Source: Mariprofundus ferrooxydans PV-1 (lineage in GTDB: Bacteria; Pseudomonadota; Zetaproteobacteria; Mariprofundales; Mariprofundaceae). From it: a stretch of 64,000 nt of DNA. The notes below the pieces were generated by a model. The model was given only the letters and a program-made list of their open reading frames with translations. It did not search any database and was not told where the DNA came from. Positions 9,997 through 18,122 of the stretch are shown here, piece by piece (positions within the stretch are counted from its first letter, which is position 1; the number at the start of each line of letters is the position of its first letter). The translations under genes and the position numbers were made by a program. The stretch is from positions 980,594-1,044,593 of the forward strand of contig NZ_DS022295.1 in NCBI RefSeq assembly GCF_000153765.1. Reading direction: 5' to 3'.

Positions 9997-10881
9997 ATGA
10001 CCATCTTAGGTGAAGGCGACCACATTTCACTGACGGTACAGCACAAAACGACACTCAGCTACAGCGCTCCTGTCACCTGTTCCCATAATGAATTGCGCAT
10101 GTCACCCGTTGATACAGGACTGCAACGGGTATTGAACCACAATATCTGCGTCATGCCGGATACGCAAATCAGGATGCACCGGGACCACTTCGGCAATAAT
10201 GTCGCGCATTTCAATCTGCTCGAACCGCACCAGCGTATGGAGATCATTGCCACCTCCACCGTGGAGACGACCAATGCCATTAGCTGCGGTCCCGAATCAG
10301 CACCGGATCCCCGCCCCTACCAGCAACGCTGGCAGGAGTTTCTGCAGTGGTCACCCGGCGTACCGGAACTCGCCGAATACAGCAGCATTAACATTCCGCG
10401 CATGATTTCTATGGATATGGATGATATTGAATTCGGCCACGGCCTCTATGAGATGGCGCGCTACTTCTTCAATACCTTCCGATATGATCCGGATATCACG
10501 CATGTGCACTCCAGCCCGAAAGAGCTGTTTGATCATGGCGGCGGTGTCTGTCAGGACATGGCGCATGCAATGATCGGCGTACTGCGTCAGGCAGGCATTC
10601 CATCCCGCTATGTCAGCGGTTATATATTCGATCCTGCCTACGGCGAAGTGACCGGCGCGCACTTGCGCGGTGCGGCTGCCACACATGCCTGGGTGCAGGC
10701 ATGGCATGAAGGCTATGGCTGGATGGGAGTCGATCCGACCAACAAAAAACTGGTCGACTGGCAATATGTACGTACGGCCATCGGCCGCGACTATTTCGAT
10801 GTACCACCCAATCGCGGCATTTTCTGCGGCCCCGCCGATCAGAACGTCGAGGTTGCCGTGCATATTGATCTGGTGCCATAG
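9997..10881 (+). CDS. Transglutaminase-like cysteine protease/transferase
   Basis: A 294-aa protein with an N-terminal beta domain typical of bacterial transglutaminase-like proteins (HKTTLSYSAPVTCSHNELRM) and a papain-like core. The catalytic triad is visible: Cys185 in GGGVCQDMAH, His230 in ATHAWVQAW and Asp246 in MGVDPTNKK. AGGGAG lies a few bases before ATG 9997. No signal peptide is seen, so it should act in the cytoplasm. As third gene of the ATP-grasp/alpha-E cluster it is predicted to cleave or transfer the peptide or isopeptide product of that system. The substrate is unknown. Confidence 0.92.
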   Translation: MTILGEGDHISLTVQHKTTLSYSAPVTCSHNELRMSPVDTGLQRVLNHNICVMPDTQIRMHRDHFGNNVAHFNLLEPHQRMEIIATSTVETTNAISCGPESAPDPRPYQQRWQEFLQWSPGVPELAEYSSINIPRMISMDMDDIEFGHGLYEMARYFFNTFRYDPDITHVHSSPKELFDHGGGVCQDMAHAMIGVLRQAGIPSRYVSGYIFDPAYGEVTGAHLRGAAATHAWVQAWHEGYGWMGVDPTNKKLVDWQYVRTAIGRDYFDVPPNRGIFCGPADQNVEVAVHIDLVP

Positions 10882-10946
10882 TCGTACTTATCGGGCCACT
10901 ACCGGCATTGTTTTGACCATAGCGCTCGCACAAAAAGGCACACGAC

Positions 10947-11408
10947 ATGCAGGAAGCACCTCCGACAGCATTGAATCTCTTCACCTACGGCTCGCTGATG
11001 TTTGAGCCCGTATGGTCGAGGCTTGTCTCCGGCCACTATCCGGCCAGCCCGGCCACACTCACAGGTTTTGTACGCCGCTGCGTCAAGGATGACTCCTACC
11101 CCGTCATTTTCAGAGGAAGCTCATCCGACACCGTTGAAGGCGTGCTCTACCGGAATGTTACGAGCGAGGATGTTGCCGTGCTGGATGCATTCGAGGGCGA
11201 CTATTATGCCCGCGAGGCCGTAACGCTGCGGCTCCCCGATGGCTCCGCATTCCCGGCCCAGACCTATGTGCTGAAAGATCAGTACCGCCATATAGCCGAT
11301 GACCGCGAATGGGATGCCGCCCGCTTCTCCTCCACCGACATCCATCACTTTCTGGCTCAATACAGCGGATTTCTCGTCTCTGACAGAGCAACCCCTGAAC
11401 AGCCCTAA
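10947..11408 (+). CDS. Gamma-glutamylcyclotransferase/AIG2-like protein
   Basis: A 153-aa member of the GGCT/AIG2-like fold. The substrate-loop signature YGSLM is at residues 14-18, and the probable catalytic acid Glu83 is in LDAFEGDYY. Members release 5-oxoproline from gamma-glutamyl amines or peptides. It follows the transglutaminase-like gene by 65 bp on the same strand, so it may be co-transcribed with the predicted peptide-ligase cluster, possibly removing gamma-glutamyl-linked products; that link is inference. The stop lies just ahead of the cassette array, so this gene marks the chromosomal edge of that island. Confidence 0.85.
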   Translation: MQEAPPTALNLFTYGSLMFEPVWSRLVSGHYPASPATLTGFVRRCVKDDSYPVIFRGSSSDTVEGVLYRNVTSEDVAVLDAFEGDYYAREAVTLRLPDGSAFPAQTYVLKDQYRHIADDREWDAARFSSTDIHHFLAQYSGFLVSDRATPEQP

Positions 11409-11634
11409 CGGGCGACTTTCGGCCAGAACCGGTCATTCAGTTTGAGATATACATAACAAGGGTATATCAATATCCAATGTTATATATGCGTATACATAAC
11501 CACGATATTTCATTGTAAATGGATAACACCTGCCCAAACTTGCAACCTGGACTGTCCTAACCTAGGTTGAAGAACAAGGAATCAGAGGGAAGACATTATA
11601 ATCACCTGGCAAAAAGATACGTGCGTATATTAAT

Positions 11635-12090
11635 ATGTTAGCCACCAACCGGGAGCGTAGCGCCTTGGATTCGGAGAGCGACACGAGGTTATCACCGGCG
11701 CAATATGAGGATGTGGTCCGGACCATGATTCACCGGGAAAACGAGGTGATTAATCACCGGGTGAATTGGCTGACTGCTGTTCAAGGCCTATTGTTTGCTG
11801 CACTCGGCTTCTCTTGGGGCAAGGTCGGTGTCGAGCCGTTTGTCGTATTGCTGTGCTGCGTCGGTATCTCAATGGCGCTGATTATGCTCCTTGCACTTCA
11901 TGCGGCTACTCAAGCAATGAAAAGGCTTTATGAATGGTGGGAAGTAAACAAACCATCGGACTATGCTGGGCCAGATGTAATTGGTTTGCCCCTTCTGAAA
12001 TCGAAATTGTCGCGCAATTTCGGGCCATGGATCTTTATCCCCATTTTGTTCATTGTCGCATGGTTTATCGTATGGTATATCAAGGGCTAA
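11635..12090 (+). CDS. Cassette-borne membrane protein of unknown function
   Basis: A 151-aa protein not recognised from any family. A charged N-terminal region with RENEVINHRVNW is followed by three hydrophobic segments: about 46-62 (LTAVQGLLFAALGF), 66-88 (FVVLLCCVGISMALIMLL) and 128-150 (WIFIPILFIVAWFIVWYI). The stop codon TAA lies inside the first core of the attC-like site, the usual geometry for an integron cassette gene. No strong ribosome-binding site is visible before ATG 11635; TTG and GTG alternatives were not convincing. A function linked to cassette carriage (stress or defence) is possible but unsupported. Confidence 0.7.
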   Translation: MLATNRERSALDSESDTRLSPAQYEDVVRTMIHRENEVINHRVNWLTAVQGLLFAALGFSWGKVGVEPFVVLLCCVGISMALIMLLALHAATQAMKRLYEWWEVNKPSDYAGPDVIGLPLLKSKLSRNFGPWIFIPILFIVAWFIVWYIKG

Positions 12091-12163
12091 CAATTGGCTC
12101 CACAAGGACGTCAAACTCTTCGCTACGCTCAGAGTTTGCCGCCTGTGAGCCTTGGCGTTAGGC
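12085..12163 (+). other. attC-like recombination site 1
   Basis: A 79-bp imperfect palindrome. It begins GGCTAAC and ends with a perfect GTTRRRY core, GTTAGGC (12157-12163), the point at which integron integrases exchange strands. Inner arms pair TGGCTC near 12095 with GAGCC(TTGG) near 12147, and AAACTCT near 12113 with AGAGTTT near 12131, leaving a short terminal loop. Extra-helical asymmetry and overlap with the preceding stop codon are as expected of attC. This is the best conserved of the three sites. Confidence 0.78.
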
Positions 12164-12182
12164 ATTTAAACGAACCAAGCCA

Positions 12183-12617
12183 ATGATTTGGAAATTAGCT
12201 CTAATTTTGTTCGCCATAGTGGGTATAAGCCACTTAATTTTTGGCATTGTATATGTCACTGCAAACGAATTTATGCCATATCATGCGCAAGCCTTAAATG
12301 TTAATTGGAATAGTCTTGATGAAAACTACAAAACTCTGTTCCTCGCCTTAATCAGGTTAGCAGGCGCCGGAGGACTAGTAGCTGGCCTCGTCAACGTAAC
12401 CCTTGTAACTTATCTCTATCATCGCGTCGAATGTAGACTTATCTGGCTATTAATAGTATCAAGCTTAATTTTTCAATTTGTGACTAATTATGTCGTCTAC
12501 TATGTGGTTACAAATACACCCGGCGATCCTCCTCTACTGATGGTAAGTATAGGTTCAGTAATTATTATCATCGCAACCATATTTCTGTTTGCAGGTATAC
12601 GAGGTAAGCATGCCTGA
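12183..12617 (+). CDS. Cassette-borne four-helix membrane protein, unknown function
   Basis: A 144-aa, very hydrophobic protein with four predicted membrane helices: about 3-25, 52-77, 84-106 and 115-139. It carries a short charged tail (RGKHA). It is markedly AT-rich compared with its neighbours, and its codon use also differs, which supports separate origin. It starts 20 bp after the attC-like site 1 core and its stop lies within the first core of site 2, so it fills one cassette exactly. No family was recognised; the layout resembles small DUF4149- or DoxX-like membrane proteins only in general form. Confidence 0.7.
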   Translation: MIWKLALILFAIVGISHLIFGIVYVTANEFMPYHAQALNVNWNSLDENYKTLFLALIRLAGAGGLVAGLVNVTLVTYLYHRVECRLIWLLIVSSLIFQFVTNYVVYYVVTNTPGDPPLLMVSIGSVIIIIATIFLFAGIRGKHA

Positions 12618-12677
12618 CAATGGGCTTCAGCGGATTCGATTTCTCCGTTCGCTCTCCAGTGAGCCCGTGAGTTACGC
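12612..12677 (+). other. attC-like recombination site 2 (degenerate)
   Basis: A 66-bp imperfect palindrome with first core GCCTGAC (12612-12618) and last core GTTACGC (12671-12677), the latter one base off GTTRRRY. Arms GGGCT (12622-12626) and GAGCCC (12661-12666) pair, and CGGA pairs with TCCG inside. Its position, straight after a stop codon and before a new gene, matches site 1. The segment CAATGGGCTTCAG aligns with CAATTGGCTCCAC of site 1. The poor cores suggest it may no longer recombine efficiently. Confidence 0.55.
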
Positions 12678-12819
12678 GGCAAAATAATATCTGCGAGATG
12701 TAGTTCATGGTTTAAATATAAATAACTGCTTTTGGTCAAGAGTAGCTGGTTGAACTAAACTAATATCAGTTACGGGTATTATCGACATACATACGTAGAC
12801 GAAAATGAGGTCTCTTCGA

Positions 12820-14373
12820 ATGACAGCTAAACCATCAACTAATGAGTTCGATGTCATTGTCATTGGCTCTGGCATGGGTGGCATGACGACGGCCACTGCA
12901 CTCTCCCGTATGGGTCACAAAGTCTTGCTTTTAGAGCAAGCGCAGGCCATTGGCGGACTGACTCATTCTTTTACTCGCGAAGGTTTTAGCTGGGACGTTG
13001 GTCTCCATTATTGCGGCATATTCGGCCATGACCAGTTTGCCGGCCGGATCCTGGACTGGCTCAGTGGAGGCACCATTAAGTTTCACTCAATCGGTACTAT
13101 CTATGACACGCTGCACTTCCCGGATGGTTTCGACATACCCGTAGGGCGCCCCGCTGAAGCCTACAAGATGGAACTCAAAGACCGGTTTCCCGACAATGCA
13201 GCCGAAATCGATGCCTACTTTGAAGCATTGCAGTCAGCACAGGAAGCTGCATATATGGTAGGTACCGAGCGATCGATTCCTGAGCCTTTTCGTTCCGCCC
13301 ATCATTGGTGGAATAAAAAGAAGATCCAGCGCTGGGCTAGTCGCACGACCGGTGAGGTGATCGATGAACTCATCAGTAATCCGAAGCTGGCCGCCGTGTT
13401 GTCGGCGCAGTGGGGTACGTATGGCGGCAAGCCGAAAGAAGCGAGTTTCGCCTTTCATGGGATGGTCATGGGGCATTATCTTGAAGGCGCCGCCTATCCC
13501 GTCGGCGGTGCCGGCGCCATTGCAAAAGGACTGGTTCCTGTGATCGAAGCTGCGGGGGGCAGTGCTCGCGCTGCAACACCGGTTAGCGAGATATTGCTTG
13601 AAGATGGTAAAGCCGTGGGCGTGCGCACCCAATCCGGTGAAGAATTTAATGCACCCATTATCGTCTCGGCGATCGGCGCTGGTGAAACCGTGAGGCACCT
13701 GCTGCCAGAGGATATTCGCCAACAGTCCTGGGCTCAGGAGATAGCCACGTTCAAACCATCGATCTGTCACTTCGATCTTTATCTGGGCTTAGAGGGTGAC
13801 ATCGCTAAACACGGGGCAACGCGTGCGAACCACTGGTATTTTAATAGCTGGGATACCTATGACAGCACCTGGGCGGGGGGAGACACGGAACCATTTTCGA
13901 TGGCGTTTGTGTCGTTTTCTTCACTTAAGAATCCCGCGCATGATCCGGGTCCGACGAACAAGCACACCGCCGATGTGATGCTTTTGGCTGACTGGTCGTC
14001 GGTCGCCGAATTTGCGAATGGCGGTGGGGCTGAACATCCCGACGAGTGGGCAGCGTTCAAGCAGAGTATCGAATCCAGGTTGCTGGACTTCTTCAAGGAC
14101 AAGTTTCCGGATCTGGCGCCAATGATCGCCTACCATGAACTTGGTACGCCATTGGCAACGGCATTTTTTACCGGCCACGAGCAAGGTGGATTTTATGGTG
14201 TCGAAACAACGCCGCGTCGAATGTTATCGGATGCACTCAACGCTCGTACACCTGTATCCGGTCTGTTCCTGGCAGGTCAGGACGTGATGAGTCCAGGCAT
14301 CGCCGGAGCGCTTGCCGGTGGTATGTTTAGTGCGGCGGCGATTGACCCACGTGTCTTTCAAAACCTAAAATAA
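12820..14373 (+). CDS. FAD-dependent oxidoreductase, retinol 13,14-reductase/phytoene desaturase-like
   Basis: Flavoprotein of about 517 aa. The N-terminal Rossmann dinucleotide motif IVIGSGMGGMTTATALS is followed by the FAD-ribose region LLEQAQAIGGLTHSF. The C-terminal FAD motif GLFLAGQDVMSPGIAGALAGG is typical of the CrtI/retinol saturase family. ATG 12820 is preferred because GAGG at 12807-12810 precedes it; an in-frame ATG at 12805 is the alternative. The gene follows attC-like site 2 and pairs with a metallo-hydrolase gene 33 bp downstream, making an unusually large two-gene cassette. Saturation or desaturation of an isoprenoid or polyene is likely from the family; the substrate is unknown. 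Confidence 0.85.
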   Translation: MTAKPSTNEFDVIVIGSGMGGMTTATALSRMGHKVLLLEQAQAIGGLTHSFTREGFSWDVGLHYCGIFGHDQFAGRILDWLSGGTIKFHSIGTIYDTLHFPDGFDIPVGRPAEAYKMELKDRFPDNAAEIDAYFEALQSAQEAAYMVGTERSIPEPFRSAHHWWNKKKIQRWASRTTGEVIDELISNPKLAAVLSAQWGTYGGKPKEASFAFHGMVMGHYLEGAAYPVGGAGAIAKGLVPVIEAAGGSARAATPVSEILLEDGKAVGVRTQSGEEFNAPIIVSAIGAGETVRHLLPEDIRQQSWAQEIATFKPSICHFDLYLGLEGDIAKHGATRANHWYFNSWDTYDSTWAGGDTEPFSMAFVSFSSLKNPAHDPGPTNKHTADVMLLADWSSVAEFANGGGAEHPDEWAAFKQSIESRLLDFFKDKFPDLAPMIAYHELGTPLATAFFTGHEQGGFYGVETTPRRMLSDALNARTPVSGLFLAGQDVMSPGIAGALAGGMFSAAAIDPRVFQNLK

Positions 14374-14406
14374 GTCAGAAGCTCAAATAAAGCATAAGAG
14401 TTTTCC

Positions 14407-15195
14407 ATGAAAATAAGACACTTTCTTTACAATTCGTTTCTAATAGAAAGTGGTAAAAACAAAATTGCCATTGACCCGGGTCAAAATCTCTGGATTTTTA
14501 ATCTAAGCAGCCTCATTCCAGAAACAGAATGGAAAAGTATTACGCATATTCTGATAACCCATGGTGACCCAGACCATTACTGGCAAGCAGATCGGGTAGC
14601 CGAAGCCAGCAATGCACCCGTTGTATGTGGGAAAGAACTGGCTAAAGTTGAAAATGGCGAAACACTGCTGGTCGATCCTCGCGGTAGAGGTTTAACGTCC
14701 TGGATTCCATTTAAAGATGCACATCCATTAGATATTGGAGAGGCTGTCATTTTAGGCGATGTTAAAATTGAAGCAGTCAAAACCGTTCATGGTCCCATCA
14801 GTGTACCAATCCTATGGTTCAGAATAAGGAAGCAACCAGGGCCAGGAGAACGTGTCGGCATCGGTTCTGTAGGCTTTAAAATCACATTAGATGGAAAAAC
14901 GATTGTGAATCTGGGAGATTCTATTTTACAAACTGAATGGGCAGGTTTGAAACCGGATATATTGATGCTTCCGATTGGTGGACCAGGTGATAATGCGTGG
15001 ACAATGGATGTATCCGATGCGCTTGAGGCAGTGAAACTCATAGCACCAAAAATGGTAATTCCTTGCCATTATAACGTTGCATTTTTCTGGATTAAAAATA
15101 TCGCTTCAGCAGATGATCAATTGTTCAAGCGTGAAGTAGAGAAGCTGGGTGTTGAATGCAGTATCATGCGGTATGGTGATGTGATTGAAATATAA
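14407..15195 (+). CDS. Metallo-beta-lactamase-fold hydrolase
   Basis: A 262-aa MBL-fold protein of the UlaG-like or lactonase-like branch. It has the opening IRHFLYNSFLIESGKNKIAIDPG, the metal motif THGDPDHYWQAD in place of HxHxDH (the first His is kept, the second replaced by Asp), and a later Asp/His set in NLGDSIL and PCHYNVAF. Composition is more AT-rich than the flavoprotein before it. The stop codon lies 2 bp before attC-like site 3. Hydrolysis of a lactone or phosphodiester is possible; a functional link to the neighbouring flavoprotein is suggested only by their shared cassette. Confidence 0.8.
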   Translation: MKIRHFLYNSFLIESGKNKIAIDPGQNLWIFNLSSLIPETEWKSITHILITHGDPDHYWQADRVAEASNAPVVCGKELAKVENGETLLVDPRGRGLTSWIPFKDAHPLDIGEAVILGDVKIEAVKTVHGPISVPILWFRIRKQPGPGERVGIGSVGFKITLDGKTIVNLGDSILQTEWAGLKPDILMLPIGGPGDNAWTMDVSDALEAVKLIAPKMVIPCHYNVAFFWIKNIASADDQLFKREVEKLGVECSIMRYGDVIEI

Positions 15196-15196
15196 T

Positions 15197-15281
15197 GTCT
15201 AACAAACCATTCAAGTTCGCCTGCATAATGTGCGGGCTGGGACCTCGCTAATCGCTCGGCCCCTTAATTGAAACGTTAGAA
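15197..15281 (+). other. attC-like recombination site 3
   Basis: An 85-bp imperfect palindrome with a perfect first core GTCTAAC (15197-15203) and last core GTTAGAA (15275-15281), one base off the GTTRRRY consensus. The next arms, CATTCAA near 15208-15214 and TTGAAACG near 15268-15275, pair with an offset. It follows directly on the stop of the metallo-hydrolase. The inner region carries GC-rich arms (GGGCTGGGACC and GGCCCC) that could extend the fold. Confidence 0.7.
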
Positions 15282-15306
15282 CTATATTTAAAATAAGGAG
15301 AAAATA

Positions 15307-15333
15307 ATGACGGGGTCAGGTCTAGCATCGTAG
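15307..15333 (+). pseudogene. Cut-off start of a fourth cassette gene
   Basis: AAGGAG at 15295-15300 precedes ATG 15307 by an ideal 6 bp, yet the frame stops after eight codons (M-T-G-S-G-L-A-S). The interruption begins with GGGGTCAGG, the same word that ends the 71-bp elements found near 57-59 kb. The simplest reading is that a fourth cassette gene began here and was deleted or replaced from the GGGGTCAGG point onwards. Alternatively it is a chance short ORF behind a good ribosome-binding site. The remaining 100 bp to selO contain nothing recognisable. Confidence 0.4.
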
Positions 15334-15430
15334 CATCCGTCGGAAAAATGGGGCGGAATTTCTAATTCAGTTTGGCGAATGGCTGATTGTGGGCCGGTTA
15401 CAGACTGTCATGGACTTCGCCGTTGCCGCC

Positions 15431-16906
15431 TCAGGTGCCGCAGAAGGTTTCCTGAACTTCCTCGTGCGGTTCGGGTGGCAGTTCATAGTGCTCAAAACCG
15501 GGCTGCTCATCAAACGGGTGAGATAACAGATCGACCAGCTCATGAAAGGGTGCAAAGTTGCCTTGTTGGGCCTGCTCGATCACCTGCTCCACCCTGTGAT
15601 TTCTCGGGATATAGATCGGATTCGACTGCTTCATCAGTTTCACAGCCGCTTCCCTGTCGGGCCTGTCGGCCAGACGTTGTCGCCATAACTCAAGCCACCG
15701 GCTGCCCGCCCCGGCATCGGCAAACAGCGCCACCAGAGCACCCTCTTCCTCTCCTTCTGCTACCTGAGTCAGGTGTCTGAAAAAGAGTGTGAAATCGACT
15801 GCATTGTCGGCCAGTACCGAGAGCGTCTGCCTGATGAAGGCTTCATTGTCGGCCTGATTCTCATCGGCTTCAGCCAACCCCAGCTTGGCTGAATAAATGC
15901 TCACATAGTGATTCCGGAATGCTTCACTAAACTGTGCAAGCACAGCCTCGGCTGCAGCAATTGCTTTGGTCTGATCCGCATCGATCAGCGGTAGCAGCGC
16001 CTCGGCCAGACGCGCCAGATTCCATTTGGCCATGCGCGACTGCCTGTTCCAGGCATAGCGACCCGCCGCATCAATCGAGCTGAACACCTTGTCGGGATGG
16101 AAACGATCCATAAAGGCACAGGGGCCGAAATCAATGGTCTCGCCAACCACCTGCATATTATCGGTGTTCATCACGCCGTGGATAAAGCCAATCCCCATCC
16201 AACGGGCAATCAGTTCCGCCTGCCGGAGCGCCACCGCTTCAAACAGCGCAAGATACGGATTTTCCGCCTGCCGCAGTTCGGGAAAGTGGCGTTCGATCAC
16301 ATAGTCGGCCAGCAGCGTTACACCTTCCCGATCATTTCGGATTGCAAAATACTGGAATGTACCGACACGCACATGACTTTGAGCCATGCGGGTAAGCACG
16401 GCGCCGGGCACAGACCCGTCGCGAAAAACATGCTCACCGGTCAGCACCGCAGCCAGTGTACGCGTAGCCGGAATCCCCAGAGCGGCAAAAGCCTCGCTGA
16501 CGATGTATTCCCGCAACACCGGACCAAGCGCTGCCTTACCGTCGCCGCGACGGGAGAAGGCCGTGCGCCCCGATCCCTTGAGATGAACATCAAAGCGCAC
16601 GCCGTGACTGTCGACAAGCTCACCGAGCAGATGTGCACGCCCGTCACCCAGCTGCGGAGAGAGGCCACCGAACTGATGACCGGCATAGGCCATGGCGATG
16701 GCTTGCGAGCTTTCCGGCAGGCGGGAGCCGGAGAACATAGCGACCCCGTCCGCCGATCTGAGCCAGTCGATATCGAGATTGAATGCTTCGGCCAGCGCCT
16801 CATTAACCCTGATCAGCTCAGGTATTGGCGCTTGCTCCGGATGAATGCGCTGATAAAAACGCTCCGGCAGCGCGGCATAAGTATTCTCAAACAGGATCGG
16901 TCTCAT
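15431..16906 (-). CDS. selO: Protein adenylyltransferase SelO
   Basis: Pseudokinase-fold enzyme (UPF0061/YdiU) that transfers AMP to protein Ser, Thr or Tyr residues, linked to redox stress. At 491 aa it has normal length. Family segments are AMAYAGHQFGGLSPQLGDGRA, HLKGSGRTAFSRRGDGKA and the flipped-kinase metal site NTDNMQVVGETIDFGPCAFMD. The C-terminal FCGT carries cysteine where some eukaryotic members have selenocysteine. It is a single gene on the minus strand, ending about 150 bp from the cassette array, so it forms the right chromosomal flank of that island. Confidence 0.95.
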   Translation of the reverse strand: MRPILFENTYAALPERFYQRIHPEQAPIPELIRVNEALAEAFNLDIDWLRSADGVAMFSGSRLPESSQAIAMAYAGHQFGGLSPQLGDGRAHLLGELVDSHGVRFDVHLKGSGRTAFSRRGDGKAALGPVLREYIVSEAFAALGIPATRTLAAVLTGEHVFRDGSVPGAVLTRMAQSHVRVGTFQYFAIRNDREGVTLLADYVIERHFPELRQAENPYLALFEAVALRQAELIARWMGIGFIHGVMNTDNMQVVGETIDFGPCAFMDRFHPDKVFSSIDAAGRYAWNRQSRMAKWNLARLAEALLPLIDADQTKAIAAAEAVLAQFSEAFRNHYVSIYSAKLGLAEADENQADNEAFIRQTLSVLADNAVDFTLFFRHLTQVAEGEEEGALVALFADAGAGSRWLELWRQRLADRPDREAAVKLMKQSNPIYIPRNHRVEQVIEQAQQGNFAPFHELVDLLSHPFDEQPGFEHYELPPEPHEEVQETFCGT

Positions 16907-17006
16907 AGGCGGGACGATACACCCCCATCAGGCAAAGGAAGACGGACAGTTTCTATGGAATAGTCACACTGCCAAATTGCTGGCTTTACAGGCAATCGAT
17001 TGGCGC

Positions 17007-18065
17007 TCAAAAGAGTTGCTGCTGCACTGCCCTTCCGGGCACACGAAACAGGTCACTGCGCAGCTGCCACTCTTCACTGTTTAGTCCCAGCCGGGCGCAG
17101 GTCTTGCGGGCACGATCAATAAGCAGGCGCGCCATGATACCCTGGCCGCTCATACGCGTACCGAAACCCGCATCGTAGAGCTCGCCGCCGCGCATCTCCC
17201 GCAACTGACGCAGTACGCCGGCAGCGCGATCTGGATAGTTCTCCGTAAGCCAGGCGGGGAAGATCTCCTTCAGCTCGTGCGGCAGTCGCAGTAACACGTG
17301 GGCTCCCCAGCGCGCGCCGTGGTCGCGAGCAGTCTGCAGAGCTCCCTCCAGCTCATGATCATTCAGGTGAGGGATGACCGGGGCAACCAGCACACCGACC
17401 GGCACACCTGCATCGGCCAGAGAACGCATCGTCTGCAAACGGCGTGCCGGTGTGGCTGCACGCGGCTCCATGCGGCGAGCCAACTCCGGATCAATGGTCG
17501 GCAGCGAGATCGCGACCGAGACCAGGCCTTTTTCCGCCATCGGGGCCAGCAGATCGAGATCGCGCACAATCAGCGCCGACTTGGTGACGATGGAGACCGG
17601 ATGATTGAATTCGGCCAGTACGGCCAGAATTCGGCGGGTCAGTTTCAAACGCTTCTCCAGCGGCTGCCAGCCATCGGTATTGATGCCGAGCGCCACCGGG
17701 GCTGCGCGGTATCCCGGCTTCGACAGCTCGCAGCGCAGAAGCTCCGGCGCTTCCGGCTTGTGGAATATCATCGTCTCGAAATCGAGTCCCGGCGAGAGAT
17801 CGAGAAAACTGTGGGCAGGACGCGCAAAGCAGTAGGGACAGCCGTGTTCACAGCCGCGGTAAGGGTTAATCGAGCGATCAAACGGGACATCGGGCGAGTT
17901 GTTATAGTTGATGATCGTCCGCGCCGAATCGGTGAGCAGCCGGGTTTGTGGCGACGGCTCATCATCCTGCCACCAGCCGTCGTCGAACTCCTCGCTCTGC
18001 TGCAGCGCGAAACGCCCCGCCGGATTGACCGTAGCCCCCCGCCCTCTCATCGCCGGCTTCTTCAT
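17007..18065 (-). CDS. PA0069-type radical SAM protein
   Basis: Radical SAM enzyme of about 352 aa with the iron-sulfur motif CEHGCPYC (C-x3-C-x2-C) early in the protein. This is followed by ARPAHSFLDLSPGLDFE and VALGINTDGWQP, typical of the PA0069/Rv2578c group related to SplB. ATG 18065 opens MKKPAMRGRGATVNP, the family N-terminus (GRGAxxNPxxRF); the longer frame to a TTG at 18107 is less likely. The reaction is unknown in this family; DNA or nucleotide repair has been suggested by relation to spore photoproduct lyase. Stand-alone gene, with the AsmA-like gene 57 bp upstream. Confidence 0.9.
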   Translation of the reverse strand: MKKPAMRGRGATVNPAGRFALQQSEEFDDGWWQDDEPSPQTRLLTDSARTIINYNNSPDVPFDRSINPYRGCEHGCPYCFARPAHSFLDLSPGLDFETMIFHKPEAPELLRCELSKPGYRAAPVALGINTDGWQPLEKRLKLTRRILAVLAEFNHPVSIVTKSALIVRDLDLLAPMAEKGLVSVAISLPTIDPELARRMEPRAATPARRLQTMRSLADAGVPVGVLVAPVIPHLNDHELEGALQTARDHGARWGAHVLLRLPHELKEIFPAWLTENYPDRAAGVLRQLREMRGGELYDAGFGTRMSGQGIMARLLIDRARKTCARLGLNSEEWQLRSDLFRVPGRAVQQQLF

Positions 18066-18122
18066 GCCCGCATTGTTAGCGATACGCGTCGACTTGGGAA
18101 GATACAACGAGCGTGACGGATA

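Larger units (their letters stand above)
11635..15333 (+). mobile_element. Integron-type gene cassette array lacking an integrase
   Basis: Four consecutive plus-strand genes are punctuated by three imperfect palindromes with attC architecture at 12085-12163, 12612-12677 and 15197-15281. Each begins with an AAC-containing core at or just after a stop codon and ends with a GTTA core. A cut-off gene start follows the last one. Base composition differs strongly between adjacent genes (the second cassette is very AT-rich), as expected of independently acquired cassettes. No tyrosine integrase or attI is visible, so this would be classed as a cluster of attC sites lacking integrase. The left border is unclear; an AACCTAGGTT palindrome sits at 11559-11568. 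Confidence 0.7.
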
